From contig CM077162.1 in NCBI GenBank assembly GCA_039583875.1, forward strand, positions 63,408,822-63,472,821: a DNA stretch of 64,000 nucleotides. The letters run 5' to 3'. Below are positions 40,910-53,302 of the stretch, in pieces (position 1 is the first letter of the stretch; the number at the start of each line of letters is the position of its first letter). A program made the translations under genes and the position numbers. The stretch is from Platanthera guangdongensis (lineage: Eukaryota; Streptophyta; Magnoliopsida; Asparagales; Orchidaceae). The notes under the pieces are model-generated. The model was not told the DNA's origin. It saw nothing but the letters and a program-made list of their open reading frames with translations, and did not search any database.

Positions 40910-42785
40910 TATTGGATCCCTAGTTGATTTGGGCTAGGTTCACTAACTTAGGATGTGACCCAACATGTATAGCCAGGGTCAAATTTGTGTCCTAGAGTCT
41001 AGGCCAAGTCCTTAGAGTCAACCTCAGATGGACCAGCTATCAACAAGACCATCAGAGACTAAAGACTTAAAAGATTTCAAGACTAAGTAAAATGAGTTCG
41101 ACGTTCGTCGAACTCAGGTCGACGAAAGGCATTCTTAGCTCGACGATCTTTAGATATTTCTCTGAGCTGAGCTCGACAATCTTCGTTCTCTGGTCGAACG
41201 AAAACTGGGATACTTCAACAAACTAAAGGCAGGATAACTCCAGATTATTCTAAGTCAAACTTCAGGCTTTGGTCGACGAACAAGATTCTGAGCTCGACGA
41301 ATTTGGACCTCAACTTCTCAAGTCGACGAAGTCAACTTCTCTAGTCGACGAACTCGGTACTCTACTCGATGAATTCTGGAACCAGAAGATTTATGTCGAC
41401 ACTTAGGGCATGTGTCGACACCAACTTATGTCGACACACAGAATATCAGTCAACACAAAATATTTGACTAAGTCCAGAATTGTTGCTGAACTCCAATCGA
41501 CGAATGAAATTGTCTGCTCGACGAACTTCAGACAGAAAAGGCAAAGGTTCTGAAGCATGCAAGTTCTGTTATCAGCTCGATGAACTTGGAACTCAGCTCG
41601 ACGAACAGAAGCTGTCTGGTCGACGAATACAACATCTCAGTTCGACGAACTAGTAACTCAGCTCGACAAATTCTGTTATTCGTTTGACGATTCCAGAATT
41701 AGCCATTTCTGACATTCAATCCTCACTCAAATGCAATAATTCCTGACAGATTAATGACTCAAACATTCTCTGAATGTAGCCGTTAGAGGAAGCATTAATA
41801 ACAGTCTTCTTCAGGAATATTACTTGCTGATTTTCCACGGGACAATTGAGGAAATGATTAAATGCCGATTATTCTCAAGGCATCAGCATTAATTACAGAG
41901 GATTCAAATTTTTGAAAAGATATAGAAGAAAAGAAGATCGAGAATCAGAGAGAGAAAAAAAAAGAACATGTGAACAAGAATATACTCAGTCAGAAAAACA
42001 CACACACACACAGACTCGCTGCAAGAATTCAAAAAGTAGCAGAAGAGCTTCACACAAGAAGAATATATACAAAAAGCTCACAGTGATAGGCAGTGATATT
42101 CATTCAGAAGAAGAAGAATAATCATACTATATCAAGAGTCTTCTTCTTCAACATTCGCTCCAAGACTTCCAAGGCCAACAGATATCAAATCAGTCAAGAA
42201 GATCCTGCATCACTGCTTGTCAAGAACTCTGATTGAAGACCTATCACCCTGGAGCAAAGCTCCAGATCTTCCCTGAATCATTCTACATCTCAAGGGGAGC
42301 TGTTTGCCAACATCATTCCACATAAGTCTTCTCTCTGATTGTTGACAGAGAAGACAAAATCACTCTCTCACCCCCTCCTGTACAAAGGGTTGTCATCTCC
42401 CTTCAAAAGTGATTCCTGGTTGCAAGTCTCCTCACTAAAAGACTTGAGTTAGTTTTTGGGGACCTGATCAAAACCTATTGGTGTTAGGCACCTGATCAAA
42501 AACCTGACTGGATTCCTACCAAGGGTAGTAGAAGAGTGGACTACCCAGATTTGGGGAACCACTATAAATTTCTTGTGTCATCTGGTTGCTTATCTTTTTC
42601 TTTTTGTTTCTTGCTGTGTGGCTGTGATTAGGTTTAATATTATCTGTATTTCAGTTTTCTATTTACTGCACTTCTTCAGTTTACAGCAAAAGCTGTAGCA
42701 GCACTTGTATTGGGACCTAACCAAAAATTTAAATATACTCTATTCACCCCTCTCTAGAGTATTGTAGACCTAACTCTCACTTTTA
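40910..42785 (+). repeat. SireB 3' LTR (1,876 bp)
   Basis: TATTGGATCCC to CTCACTTTTA (both terminal dinucleotides mutated). It is the partner of 30383-32257 with the same motif field at 41095-41690, where GTCGACAC sites at 41396, 41413 and 41429 are intact. Confidence 0.92.
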
Positions 42786-43729
42786 GTGAGCATGAGGTAG
42801 GCCATCATTTTGGCTAGTTTGAGCCTTTTTGTACCTAGTCCTAGCAGCTGACACTTGCAAGCCAAATTTGCGCCTACCCTCGTTTTATTTCAGCTCTACC
42901 TATATTCACCAAAGCCTAAAAGCCAACCCTTTTGTCGCAACCAAAACTTTGAGCTTGATCGATTTCAAAAATTTGATATGTTGTGATATTTGGGATTCAT
43001 GTGATGTGGAGTTGAATTCATGAATTGCTAATTTTTAGATTTGGGGATTGTTGAATGAAAAAGAAGAAAAATGAAAAAGAAAAAGATGAATAAAAAAGAA
43101 AAAAAAATTAAAATTATTACAAGGAGAATTGCAATCCCCATCTTGTCTGTTAGTTTTTGGTCGGGATAGGCCATGTGCATACCCAGTTTTCAAGCCATGT
43201 ATGGGGGTGTGTCACACATGCATTTCTTAGTGGTTGTTTGGGTTTAGCTCTTGTTCGCTCGCTTTGGTTGCGTGTAGCCTCCTTGTTTATCATTGACTAC
43301 CACACCTTAGCCTTAGCCCCATTCAAACCTACAAGTCCTGCTGATTCACATTTGAGTCTACTTAGCATCGTGGAGAGAGTGTGAAAGGGCAAGTTATGGT
43401 TCCTGACATTGATGGATTTCTTTGGAGGTGATCACGAGCCCCGGTCTTGGGCAATGCTCACCTTAGTGTCCTGTCTACTTTCTTCATACACATGACCGAA
43501 TGATTCTCCAGAATTCTAATTTTAAGTAGACATAATATTTTTTTACCTCTGTCGAATAATTTAAGCTCCGTAGTATAATTAAAAAGTTTTTCTATTCTAT
43601 TTTCTATGCGCATGATGTATTTGATTTCTTGTCCTACTATATTTTGATGTTTCTAAGCCAGCTAGCTTTCTTTACAGTACACGGAGTAATGATTTGCGTG
43701 GGATGCGCAAATGGGTAAGTCTGGGGGTG
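42786..43729 (+). other. LardE interior after SireB, with polypurine tract
   Basis: No gene seen. An A-rich tract lies at 43060-43125. It ends with AAGTCTGGGGGTG at 43717-43729, the polypurine tract before the 3' LTR. Confidence 0.7.
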
Positions 43730-43759
43730 TGATGAGTCCAAATATTACACTAATTTTTT
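43730..43759 (+). repeat. LardE 3' LTR, first 30 bp
   Basis: TGATGAGTCCAAATATTACA matches the 5' LTR start with one change, then is cut by SireC; the last five bases TTTTT are the SireC target duplication. Continues at 54521. Confidence 0.9.
43755..43759. other. Target-site duplication of SireC (TTTTT, left copy)
   Basis: TTTTT before TGAAAGTGGGG; the second copy is at 54521-54525 after CCAACA. Joining across it restores the LardE LTR text as in the 5' LTR. Confidence 0.85.
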
Positions 43760-45253
43760 GAAAGTGGGGATAAGATCTACCTTAACTCTAGAGAGGGGGT
43801 GAATAGAGTTTATTAAAATAATTTTCAAGTTAAAAACTATTTTGCAGTGGAAGATTTAATTTAAATATATGTGTAAGGTTCTTGCAGTAAATAAAAAACT
43901 ATGAAAGCAAGAAATAAAAACACAACACACGGCAAACAAAATATAGCAACCAGAAGACACAAGGAGCTATAGTGGTTCCCCAACCAATCTAGGTGCATCC
44001 ACTCTTCTACCACCCCTAGGTAGGAATCCACTGCAGGATGAGTTGATCAGGTGTCCTGGGCACCAATGAGATTTTGATAAGGTGCTCAAAAACCAAACTA
44101 GATTTTTTGATCAGGTGTCTTGCCACCACTGAGTTTTGACAAGGTCTCAGAAACCAACACAAAACTTTTGAAGGGAGTTTTGAGAAACCCTTTTACAGCA
44201 GAAAAAAGAAAGAGGTGAGATGTTCTTCTCTGTCAACAATCAGAGAGAAGACTAGTGGATGATGTTGTTAAAGCTCCCCCTGAGATCTGGAAGTTGTTCA
44301 GGAAAAGAAGCTTTGCACTAGGGTGATAGGCCTTTAGTAGATGAGATCTCCAACAAAGGATGATTCCAGCAGTTGCTGAAATGTGTAGTGTCTGGAGTCT
44401 TGATGGATGAAGCCTTTGAACACTTGAGGCAAAAGAGATCTAGAAAATCTTCTTTTCTGTATGTTGATCTCCTTCAGTGGTGTGTGTTCTTAAAGAATTC
44501 TATCTGTGTGTCTGTCTGTTACTGTTCTTTTTCTGTGTATATCTGTTGTTAGGAGTAGCAGAAGTTATATCCTCTTTTATTCCTTAGATCTAAAAAGAAT
44601 GAATTGATTCTCTGTCTCCAAGATAGCCGTTAGCCACTCATTAATGACTTCCTTAAAATATATTTTGTCTCTGGAGGAAAGTCCTAGAAAACATTCCTTT
44701 AATCTCCCTTGAAACTTGCTCCAGATTAATTGAAACGGCTACAAGATCCTTGAAATAAATGCTGGGAATAAATAAGATAGAATTCCATAACTGTCTGAAT
44801 TTGAATCTTGAGAATCGTCGATCACTCTAGAAAATCGTTGACCTGAGCTCAACTATCGTCGACCTGAGCTCAGAGACTGGAACTAGACTGGAAATAGAAA
44901 TCGTCGATCTGAGCTCAACTATCGTCGACCTGAGCTCAGAGACTGGGAAAACAGCTAGAGACAGAAATGTTGATCTGAGCTCGAAGATCGTCGAACGGAG
45001 TTTGACGACTCGTTGAACTGAGCTCAGAGATAGTCGAACTGAGTTCGACGATTCGTCGACCTGAGCTCGACGAAAATAACTTAGTCTCCTGAATTTGAAT
45101 ATCTGATCTGAGGGTCTTGGGGGCAGCTTTCAAGCCTAAATTCTAACCCTTAGACTCAATCTAATTGACCTTAAAAACTATACAAGGAGGTCAACACAAA
45201 TTTCCTAAAGACATAGTGATCCTTGCCCAAATCAGTAATAGGGTGTTCCAACA
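43760..45253 (-). repeat. SireC 3' LTR (1,494 bp)
   Basis: TGAAAGTGGGG to GTGTTCCAACA, followed inward by ATCTCCCCCTATTTG (polypurine tract on the minus strand). The field 44815-45070 is dense in TCGTCGA and GAGCTCA motifs. From 44039 it matches 53303-54520. Confidence 0.92.
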
Positions 45254-45402
45254 ATCTCCCCCTATTTGTGTTAGGATTACTATTTACATGACATAGGAAA
45301 TAAACGCATACAATGCAGATATAAAATCAAAAACATCATTGCAGAAACACAAATAAATTCACATCAGAAAGTCAGAATAGATAACACTGTCAGCTTACAT
45401 AA

Positions 45403-48283
45403 TCATTCCTTTTCCTTGCTCTTTTTGAGAACTATTTCTCTGTTAGGGTTAAGAGCTTCTTTCTTGGATCTTGTGCCATCAGCTGCATCTAGAAAAGTTT
45501 GAAGTTTTGTCCTGGGGACTACAGCTTCTGGGTGCAGCTTCATATAGCTTTCTGAGTCAAAGAATTTGCTGGAGGAATATCTTTCAAGTTCTTTCTTTCT
45601 CTGTTCTGATAGAGTAGTGAAACTTGATGTATCTTTTCCTTGTTCTCTTGCCTTTTTAATTTGATCTAGTGCAACCAACTCTTTCATTCTTGCTGTCCAA
45701 GAAGTAGGATTATTCTCTGGGTCTTCAAATGGAACAGGAGGTTCATATCTGTTTGATGAATCATCAGGAGTAGTTCTGGAAGAAACTAGAACTCTTAACT
45801 TATAAGGGAAAGGACCAGATGTAGTGTCAATGGGACCTTGTCCTTCTCTATGAAAAGGATGCTGCCTAGAATAACCTTTGCAATAAACTCTGAATTCTCT
45901 TTGATTTCCCCTATACTGTCCTCTTCTAGACTGGTAGCCTCTTGATTGATATTCTCTTGATTGAGATCTTCCTTGAAACTGAGAGGTGCTATGACTTTTA
46001 GCAACAGATGACTGATAAGCCGAACTTCCACCAGTACCTGCATCTGGTAAAGGAGGAGGAGGAGGAGGATTGAAGTGAGATGATCATTTATCATATTTCC
46101 TCTTTTTCTTCATTGCCTTTAGTTGATTCCTGGAAAACTGCATCCATGGTTCTGAAATTGGACAATCATGCAAGATATAGTATGGAATATCATTTTTATC
46201 TGTAATTTTCTCCTGGGGAACTCTCTTTAGGGCCTTGCTTCTAGCTTTCCTCTTCCTTGCAATGGCTGTAGAGGAATCATCAGAATCAGTTCTAAATTGA
46301 TCACTATCTGAGCTCTGAGGATTGTCATATAGTTCATCAAGCCTTTTGATGGAATCTCTTTGTTGTTGGGATTGAACAGAAGAAACAACAACAGCAGCAG
46401 CAGTACCAAAAACAGTACTAACAGATGTAACTGGAATAACAGTTTCAGAAATAAAATCTACAGAAACAGCAGGCTCAGAGTCATTGGCCGCTGTCATAAG
46501 CACATCATTAGAAACTAAAACAGCATCAGCAGTAGCAGCAAGAGCAACAGAAACTGAAGGAGCACTGTCCACAGCCTTGAAAGAATTTATATAAGAAGAG
46601 ATTATGCTGGGCTCACAGCTAGAAATAGGCACAATGGCCTTAGTAAGATCTTCACTTTTCTGATCTGGAAGACAGCTGAAGTAGATAGTATCAAACTCTG
46701 ACAGCAGTGACCTGAGGTCAACTGTTATAACTGGAACTGGAGCTGGAATCTCTGAAGCAGCTGGAATCTCTGAAGTAGGCAATCTCTCTACTTCATATGG
46801 CATTTCCCCCTGCCTAGATTCAGTAGATACTGGATCAAGGCACCCAACAGAAGCGATTTCCTGATGAGGATATAGGGAAGAGAGACTGTCAGATAACTCC
46901 TGAACTGATTTCAGAAGTGGAGCTAGGGAGGTCTCCAGCAGGAGTGATAGCCTTGGAGCTAACATCTCATAGAGCTTATCTACTATGTATGAGAGATCTA
47001 CTGCTCAAGTGGTGCTTAAGTAGAGGTAGAGATGAGTGTGGCAGAGATGGATGTAGGAGCTGTAGATGTGGTTGGAGAAAGTGTGAATGTGGATGGTAGA
47101 ATTGATGGTTGCGATATAGGAATGGTGGAGATGGAAGTTAATAGAATGGAGATAGATGGATTGAAGGATGGTTGAGCAATGATTTCTTATAGTAGTTATT
47201 GATATGATGGAGAAGAAGATTGTGGCTCAAGGGGTGAGGAGTGAGAATCATCCATATAGGAATCATCTAAGAGAGTGAAGGAGGGAAGGTGAGATGATGA
47301 GTCAGTGGTTATGTGTGGATAATGATGTAATGGATGGAAAACATCTTCAGTGGATATTGGTGTTGGTGAAGGAATTGAGTTTGGAGATGGAATGGATATG
47401 GGGGATGAAATTGAGATGGTTATGGTGGATGTGATAATTGTTGAGGGAACAGTAGCTAGATAAGGTGGAGATGAGGAGGCAGGCAGTTCTTCTGATGGGG
47501 CAGTTGCCTGAGGGGAAGTGAATGGAGCAGTCCTGGTGCCTGAAGATGAGATGACTGCAGAGGCTCTGCTTGGCTTTGCAATTTGCTTGTCCCATTTGCC
47601 AAAAAGGGCACAGGTTAACCTCTTAGAGGCATTGATATGCATCCCATTTGAAACAAGGAGCTCAGGGCATCTGCTAGAAGAAATAGCCCTATAATCCTTT
47701 CAAAATTGACAAAGTTCTTATTCACTTTATTCTTGATTAGGTCAAAAAAAACTTCTCCCCAGTTCAACTGTTTCTTATCCACCAAAGCACCCATTAAACA
47801 TAATTGATACCTGGATATGGTATCATGGGCATAATGTTTTGCTAACAGGACCTTTCCAACAACATCTGCTAGAAACCTGTATTCCACTGACAGATTTTTC
47901 TTAAGCAGCTTGTTAGGGTTTGCTGCTGAGTGACCCATCCAATCAAGCATACTTGAAAACTCTTCTCCAGACAACTCAAGATAATATTGACCAGTACTTA
48001 ATTGAAAAACTTCTGTTAATATAGCAGAAGTAAGAGATACCTGATTGTCTGATATAGTTCCAATCACTGTATTTTGATCTTGATTGTGAGCAGTATACAC
48101 CCATTCTTTGATTTCATCTGCAGCCAGTTTTATCCTTGTGGTTATAATGTGTACTAGCTGTTGATCTTTGAATAAATCCAGAATATCCTTGAAAATCTGA
48201 TCACTGTTCTCAAACGAGTCCATATCGATATCAAATCCAGTGTCAAATTTCATTGCTGCCAAAACTGCAACAGAAACGGCCAT
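45403..48283 (-). pseudogene. SireC ORF3, function unknown
   Basis: Starts ATG at 48283, seven nt after an acceptor-like CAG. The first 215 residues are clean: MKFDTGFDIDMDSFENSDQI, DEIKEWVYT, MGHSAANPNKLLKKNLSVEY and FLADVVGKVLLAKHYAHD. Frameshifts follow near 47640 (before INASKRLTCALFGKWDK) and between 47196 and 46965. Then come ESRQGEM (46801-46815), LYDNPQSSDSD, KRKARSKALKR, DIPYYILHDCP and KKKRKYDK; a TGA near 46082 is explained by CGA to TGA. A Pro run and an Arg/Gly/Gln/Ser-rich part (YQSRRGQYRGNQRE) precede the C-terminal block with LHPEAVVPRT, ending at 45403. Total about 960 codons. Confidence 0.82.
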
Positions 48284-48744
48284 TTTTTCCTGCAAAAATG
48301 AATAAACAAAAGACCAAGTGTAGAAACATTTGGAGGGAAAGGGAAATTCTGCAGAGAGTATGAAAGCGCAAAGGGAGAACGACGGCCGAAAAATGAATTT
48401 TATATTAGGGTTCGACGCAGAAAAGGAAAGATTGTTGAACTCCGTTCGATGATCTGGGCTTCTAAAGGAATCTGAAAGGTCTGCAACATCGTCGATCTCC
48501 GTTCGACGATATTGGAAAGCGTCGATCTCCGTTCGACGATCACTGACCGGAAGAGGATAGCTTAGAACTATCTGGAAAGCGCTGAACTCCGGTCGACGGT
48601 TTCTAAGAACGTCAATCTCCGTTCGACGATCATTGAGAAAAACGTCAAGCGCAGTTCAGAGAGCAGAAACAACCTATAGACACTAGAAAAATCAAATTGT
48701 TTGCCTACTCTTGATCAATTTTTAGAGTTTTAAAATCTTGGATC
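48284..48744 (-). other. SireC pol-ORF3 spacer with splice-acceptor-like site
   Basis: About 460 nt with GTTCGACGAT / ATCGTCGA motifs. On the minus strand TTGTTTATTCATTTTTGCAG ends at 48290, directly before GAAAAAATGG of ORF3. Confidence 0.7.
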
Positions 48745-51700
48745 TTATTTTAAACCTCCTCCATCTAACATTCCTAACTGATTCAGGAAGAATGTATGTT
48801 TCTTTTCATCCAATGGTTTGGTGAAAATATCTCCCCTTTTCAAGTAAGTTGGGATATATTGAAGTTCAATTTTATTTTTCTCAACATTGTCCCTTAAAAA
48901 GTGATGCCTAATTTCTATATGTTTTGTCCTACTATGGAGGACTGGATTTTGTGCTATAGAAATAGCACTAGTGTTATCACAGAATATTTTTGACTTCTCT
49001 AAGTTGTATTCATAGTCTGTGAGCTGATTTTGAATCCACAAGATCTATGAGCAACAACTACCTGCTGCCATATATTCAGCTTCAGCAGTTGATGTGGATA
49101 TAGATGTTTGTTTCTTGAAAAACCAGGAGACAAGTCTGTCACCAAGAAACTGGCAAGTTCCACTGGTGCTTTTCCTGTCTATTCTGCATCCAGCATAATC
49201 AGCATCTGAAAATCCAGTTAAGTCAAATGCTGAGTCTTTTGGATACCAGAGACCTAGATTTGGACAACTTTTCACATACCTAAGAATCCTTTTTACTAAG
49301 GTTAAGTGTGACTCTCTAGGGCTCACTTGAAATCTAGCACATATGCATGTAGCAAACATTATGTCAGGTCTACTGTCTGTAAGGTACAATAAAGAGCCAA
49401 TCATTGCTCTATATGTTGTCTGATCAACAGATTTCCCATGTTCATCAGCATCTAATAAAGCATTAGTAGGCATAGGTGTTTTCATACATGAGGCTTCAGA
49501 CATACCAAATTTCTTAACCAGTTCTTTTGCGTACTTGGTTTGAGAGATGAATATGTCTTCAGCATGCTGTTTGACTTGTAATCCTAGAAAGAAGGAAAAC
49601 TCACCCATGCTACTCATTTCAAATTTAGAATGCATTAGGTTGGAAAACCTTTTGCACAGATTTGAATCAGTAGAACCAAAGATGATGTCATCTACATAGA
49701 TTTGTACTAGTAAGGTATTGGACTTATGGGTTCTAATAAAAAGAGTTTGGTCTACTCTACCCCTTATAAAATCACTTTTCAGAAGAAAGCATGCTAGGGT
49801 CTCATACCATGCTCTAGGAGCTTGCTTTAGACTATATAATGCTTTATGCAATTTGAAAACATAATCAGGATGAGTTGGAGAAATAAAACCTGGGGGTTGT
49901 CTAACATAGACTTCTTCTGTGATGTCTCCATTGAGAAAAGCCCTCTTTACATCCATTTGATATACTTTGAATCCTTTGTGTGATGCATAAGCTAAGAAGA
50001 TTCTTATGGCCTCTAACATTGCAATTGGTGCAAAAGTCTGGTCATAGTCTATCCCTTCTTCCTGAGAGTATCCTTGAGCAACTAGCCTTGCCTTGTTCCT
50101 TACAATGACTCCTTGATCATCCAATTTATTTCTGAACACCCATTTTGTTCCAACAATGGAGTGATCCTTTGGCCTTGGCACTAGTTCCCAAACTTTGTTC
50201 CTTTCAAATTGATGTAATTCCTCTTGCATTGCAATGATCTAGTGTGGATCTTGTTCTGCATCTTGAATGGATTGAGGCTCAATTTGAGAAAGAAAGCAGG
50301 TGTGCATCAGGTTTTGGTTGACCTGATTTCTGGTTTGCACACTAGCTGAGATGTCTCCAATCACTTGGGAGATTGGATGGTCTCTTGATGTTACTAAATC
50401 AACAGTGGGTGTTGATTGTTCACCAACCTGTGTTGTTGTTTCCTCTTGTGGAACAACAACTGGCTCTTCAAGAAGATTCTCTCCAAGATGTTGAATATCT
50501 TCTTCATCTTCACTGCATTCATCCTTTTGTATAATATGTAACCTGTCCAAATGTTCAGCAAGAGAGTGTACCTGCAAAGATTCTATGGTAGAAGCATTCT
50601 TCTCCTTAAAAGACATGTTAGATTCATCAAAGGATACATGAACAGATTCTTCAATTTTAAGAGTAGATTGGTTATACACCCTATAAGCTTTACTGATCAT
50701 GGAGTATCCCAGAAACACTCCTTCATCAGCTTTAGCTTGAAATTTTGCTATGTATTTCTTGTCATTATTGTGAATGTAACAAATGCAACCAAATATTTTA
50801 AAATAATCTACTTTAGGTTTCTTCCCTTTGAGTAATTCATAGGGAGTCTTGCCCTTCAGCTTATGTATCAAACTTCTATTCAACACATAGTTGGAGGTGT
50901 TCACTACCTCTGCCCAAAAGAATAGAGGAAGGTGAGCATCTGACAACAATGTAGTAGGAGATTCAATAAGGGTTCTATTTTTCCTTTCAGCTACCCCATT
51001 TTGTTGAGGAGTTCTAGGAGCTGAGAAAGTGTGCATGATCCCTTCACTCTGACAGAACTCTTGCATAAGAAGAGAATCAATTTCTGTCCCATGATCACTT
51101 CTGATCAGGGCAATGTGAGTATTGAACTCACTCTGTATGCATTTGAGAAACTCTGTCAAACACTTAAAGTTATCAGACTTCTTCCTCAGAAAGAACACCC
51201 ATGTGAATCTAGAAAAGTCATCTACAACTACTAAAGTATAAGATTTCCCTCCTAAGCTTTGTACTGTAATGGGTCCAAAGAGATCCATGTGTAACAGATA
51301 CAAAATCCTAGGTGAATCACTCTTATTAAGTGACTTGAAGCTATTTTTGGTTTGCTTGCCTAATTGACAAGCCCTGCAAAGTCCTTCCTTCTTGTAGGGG
51401 CCAGAAGGTAGTCCTCTAACAAGGTTGTCCTTGGATTGCCTAGCAATGGTTCTAAGGTTTATATGTCCTAATCTTTTATGCCAAAGTTCATTAGGTATAC
51501 AAATGGAATTGAACAAGCATATATCTACCTTTGTTGAAAGAAAATCTACAAGATAAATGTTACCTTTCCTTTTACCTGTCAACACAGTTGTGTTGTCCTC
51601 TGATTTGATTTTGCTTGAGGATTTGTTGAAAGTCACTTGGTAGCCTTCATCACACAGTTTACTGATGCTGATTAAGTTGTGCTTCAGTCCTTCCACATAA

Positions 51701-51912
51701 GCTACTTTCTTGAATGTGACTGAGCCAATCTGGACTGCACCATATCCTTTTGTTAGTCCAAAGTTTGAGTCACCAAATATTACTTTGGGTCCAAGTTTGG
51801 CTTTGAAGGATGTGAAGTTCTCCTTGTTTCCGGTCATGTGCTTTGAGCACCCACTATCCAGATACCATTGCTGGTTTGATGTTGGATAGATCTTCACCTG
51901 CACATAAAACAA
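48745..51912 (-). pseudogene. SireC pol, complete apart from two stops
   Basis: Best preserved pol here. Protease WYLDSGCSKHMTGNK; pre-integrase ELWHKRLGHINLRT; zinc-binding GLCRACQLGKQ; integrase LLHMDLFGP, IRSDHGTEIDSL and APRTPQQNGVAERKNRT (D, D and E present); then RT with [27 protein letters not shown] and catalytic [13 protein letters not shown]; RNase H with [32 protein letters not shown] and SRTKHIEIRHHFLRD; end motif RGDIFTKPLDEKKH. A TAG at 50236 replaces Trp (H-W-I-I-A expected) and a TAG at 49042 replaces Gln. Both are single G-to-A or C-to-T changes and there is no frameshift. Pol has no ATG before the protease and is in a different frame from gag. Confidence 0.92.
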
Positions 51913-51913
51913 T

Positions 51914-53302
51914 TTATTTATTTTTGACCCAGTTTACCTTGGTCCTAGGTTGATAACCTTTAAATTCTGAAATAAAAGACATCCCTGGTTGACTCTTATA
52001 GCCTTCAGGATGATATCTCCTAGGAGGTATTATCCATTCAGTATAAGGGTTAAACCTCTGAGATGTAGGACCTCTAGGATTGAAGTTTGTTTTACCTTTG
52101 AAAGATTTTTCAAAACTCTGAGCTCTGTTCGACGATCTCTGAGCTGAGTTCGACGATCTTTGGTCAGATCGTCGAGCTCCGTTCGAAGATCGACTATGCC
52201 AGAGTTCAGGGTTCAGAGATCGTCGACCTGAGTTCGACGATTCAGCCTGAGATCGTTGAGCTCCATTCGGCGATCGTCGAGCTCCGTTCGACGTTTTCTG
52301 TTGAACTTTTGTTTTCTTAGGTAAATCAGAATTCTTCCTAGCCACCTCTACAACTCCCTTACCTTTATCTGAGATAAACTTGATTGGGGTTGTTAATACT
52401 ATAGGTTGGCTGGATGAAGCACCCAAGCCTAGTGTATTATTGAATCTTGAGTTCACTGTGCTTGTGATGTCCATTAGTTTGATACTTCTCCCATTGAGGG
52501 ATTCTTCAAACTTCTTGGCCTCTGATAGTTCACTTTTCAGTGAGGCTATCTGCTCCCTACAGCATTCCAACTCCTCAGAGAGTTTGAGGTTATCTGATTT
52601 TAAGGTGCTTTGTTCAGACAGTTGATTTCTGAGAGAAATAATTTCTTTCTCAGATTTTAATAGATCTAAACAAAGTGCCTTAAATTCACATTTGAAGTCC
52701 TTTGAATTAAAATCAAATGAGTCTATTACCTGATCCTCTTCAGATTGAGTTTCTGATTCAGACTCTGACTCTTGTTCTGCATCAGTATTATATTGAGAGG
52801 CATTGATAGCCATCATGCAGAACTCCTTTTCTTCAGCATCATCTTCATCATCACTTGAGCTGGATGAAGATTCTGATTCTTCTTCTGTTTCACTCTAGGT
52901 TTCAGCTACAAACCCCTTCCTGGTATGTTTATTCTTGCTAGAGGAGGGTTTGTCATTGCTATTTTTCCTGAAGTCTTTATCTCTTCTCCTTTCTTTCCTG
53001 TCCTTCTTGCCCTTATTCTGATTTTCTGGACAGTCAGGCTCAATGTGGCCTGGTTTCCTGCATCCAAAATAAATAATTTCTTTGTTATTGGACTTATCAT
53101 ACCTTGGCTTTTCATGTCCTCTGAATGACTTTTTCCTGAAGTCCTTCCTGGCCATTTTATAAAACCTTTTGGCCAGTAAGCTTAGCAGCTCTTCATTTCC
53201 TGTGACCTTATCTTCAGGCTGATCTTCAATAGCTTTGAATAGGTATCAATTTCTCTTTTCTGAATGCTAGTGAAGCGGCCTTCTGCTCTTCTTCTCTGTT
53301 AT
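51914..53302 (-). pseudogene. SireC gag, C-terminal half
   Basis: The N-terminal capsid is deleted; reading starts at DQLINNREEEQ just inside the deletion junction. MARKDFRKKSFRG and a zinc knuckle reading YFGCRKPGHIEPDC follow; the first Cys is Tyr. After a stop near 52893 come an acidic Ser-rich stretch and, from 52816, a clean 300-codon frame. This holds a coiled coil, KKFEESLNGRSIKLMDITST, the SSNGARRS / SSNSGRRS repeats encoded by the TCGTCGA motif (52090-52310), IIPPRRYHPEGYKSQPG, and the stop after NWVKNK (51914). Confidence 0.85.

Larger units (their letters stand above)
30383..42785 (+). mobile_element. SireB: full-length SIRE-like copia element with ORF3
   Basis: Plus-strand element of about 12.4 kb inserted in the LardE interior: 5' LTR, primer site, gag, pol, 400-nt spacer, ORF3, polypurine tract and 3' LTR. 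The LTRs are very similar to each other and to SireA. The flanking pentamers AGTAC (30378-30382) and GTGAG (42786-42790) do not match. Gag, pol and ORF3 all carry stops, the RT active site is mutated, and about 70 codons of the RT C-terminal region are deleted. Confidence 0.92.

Noticed and set aside
51890..51945. A 40-nt intron with donor CCAAG|GTAAAC at the SireC gag-pol junction
   Set aside because: Shorter than plant introns usually allow. The acceptor-like site is kept as a finding, but this donor is not.
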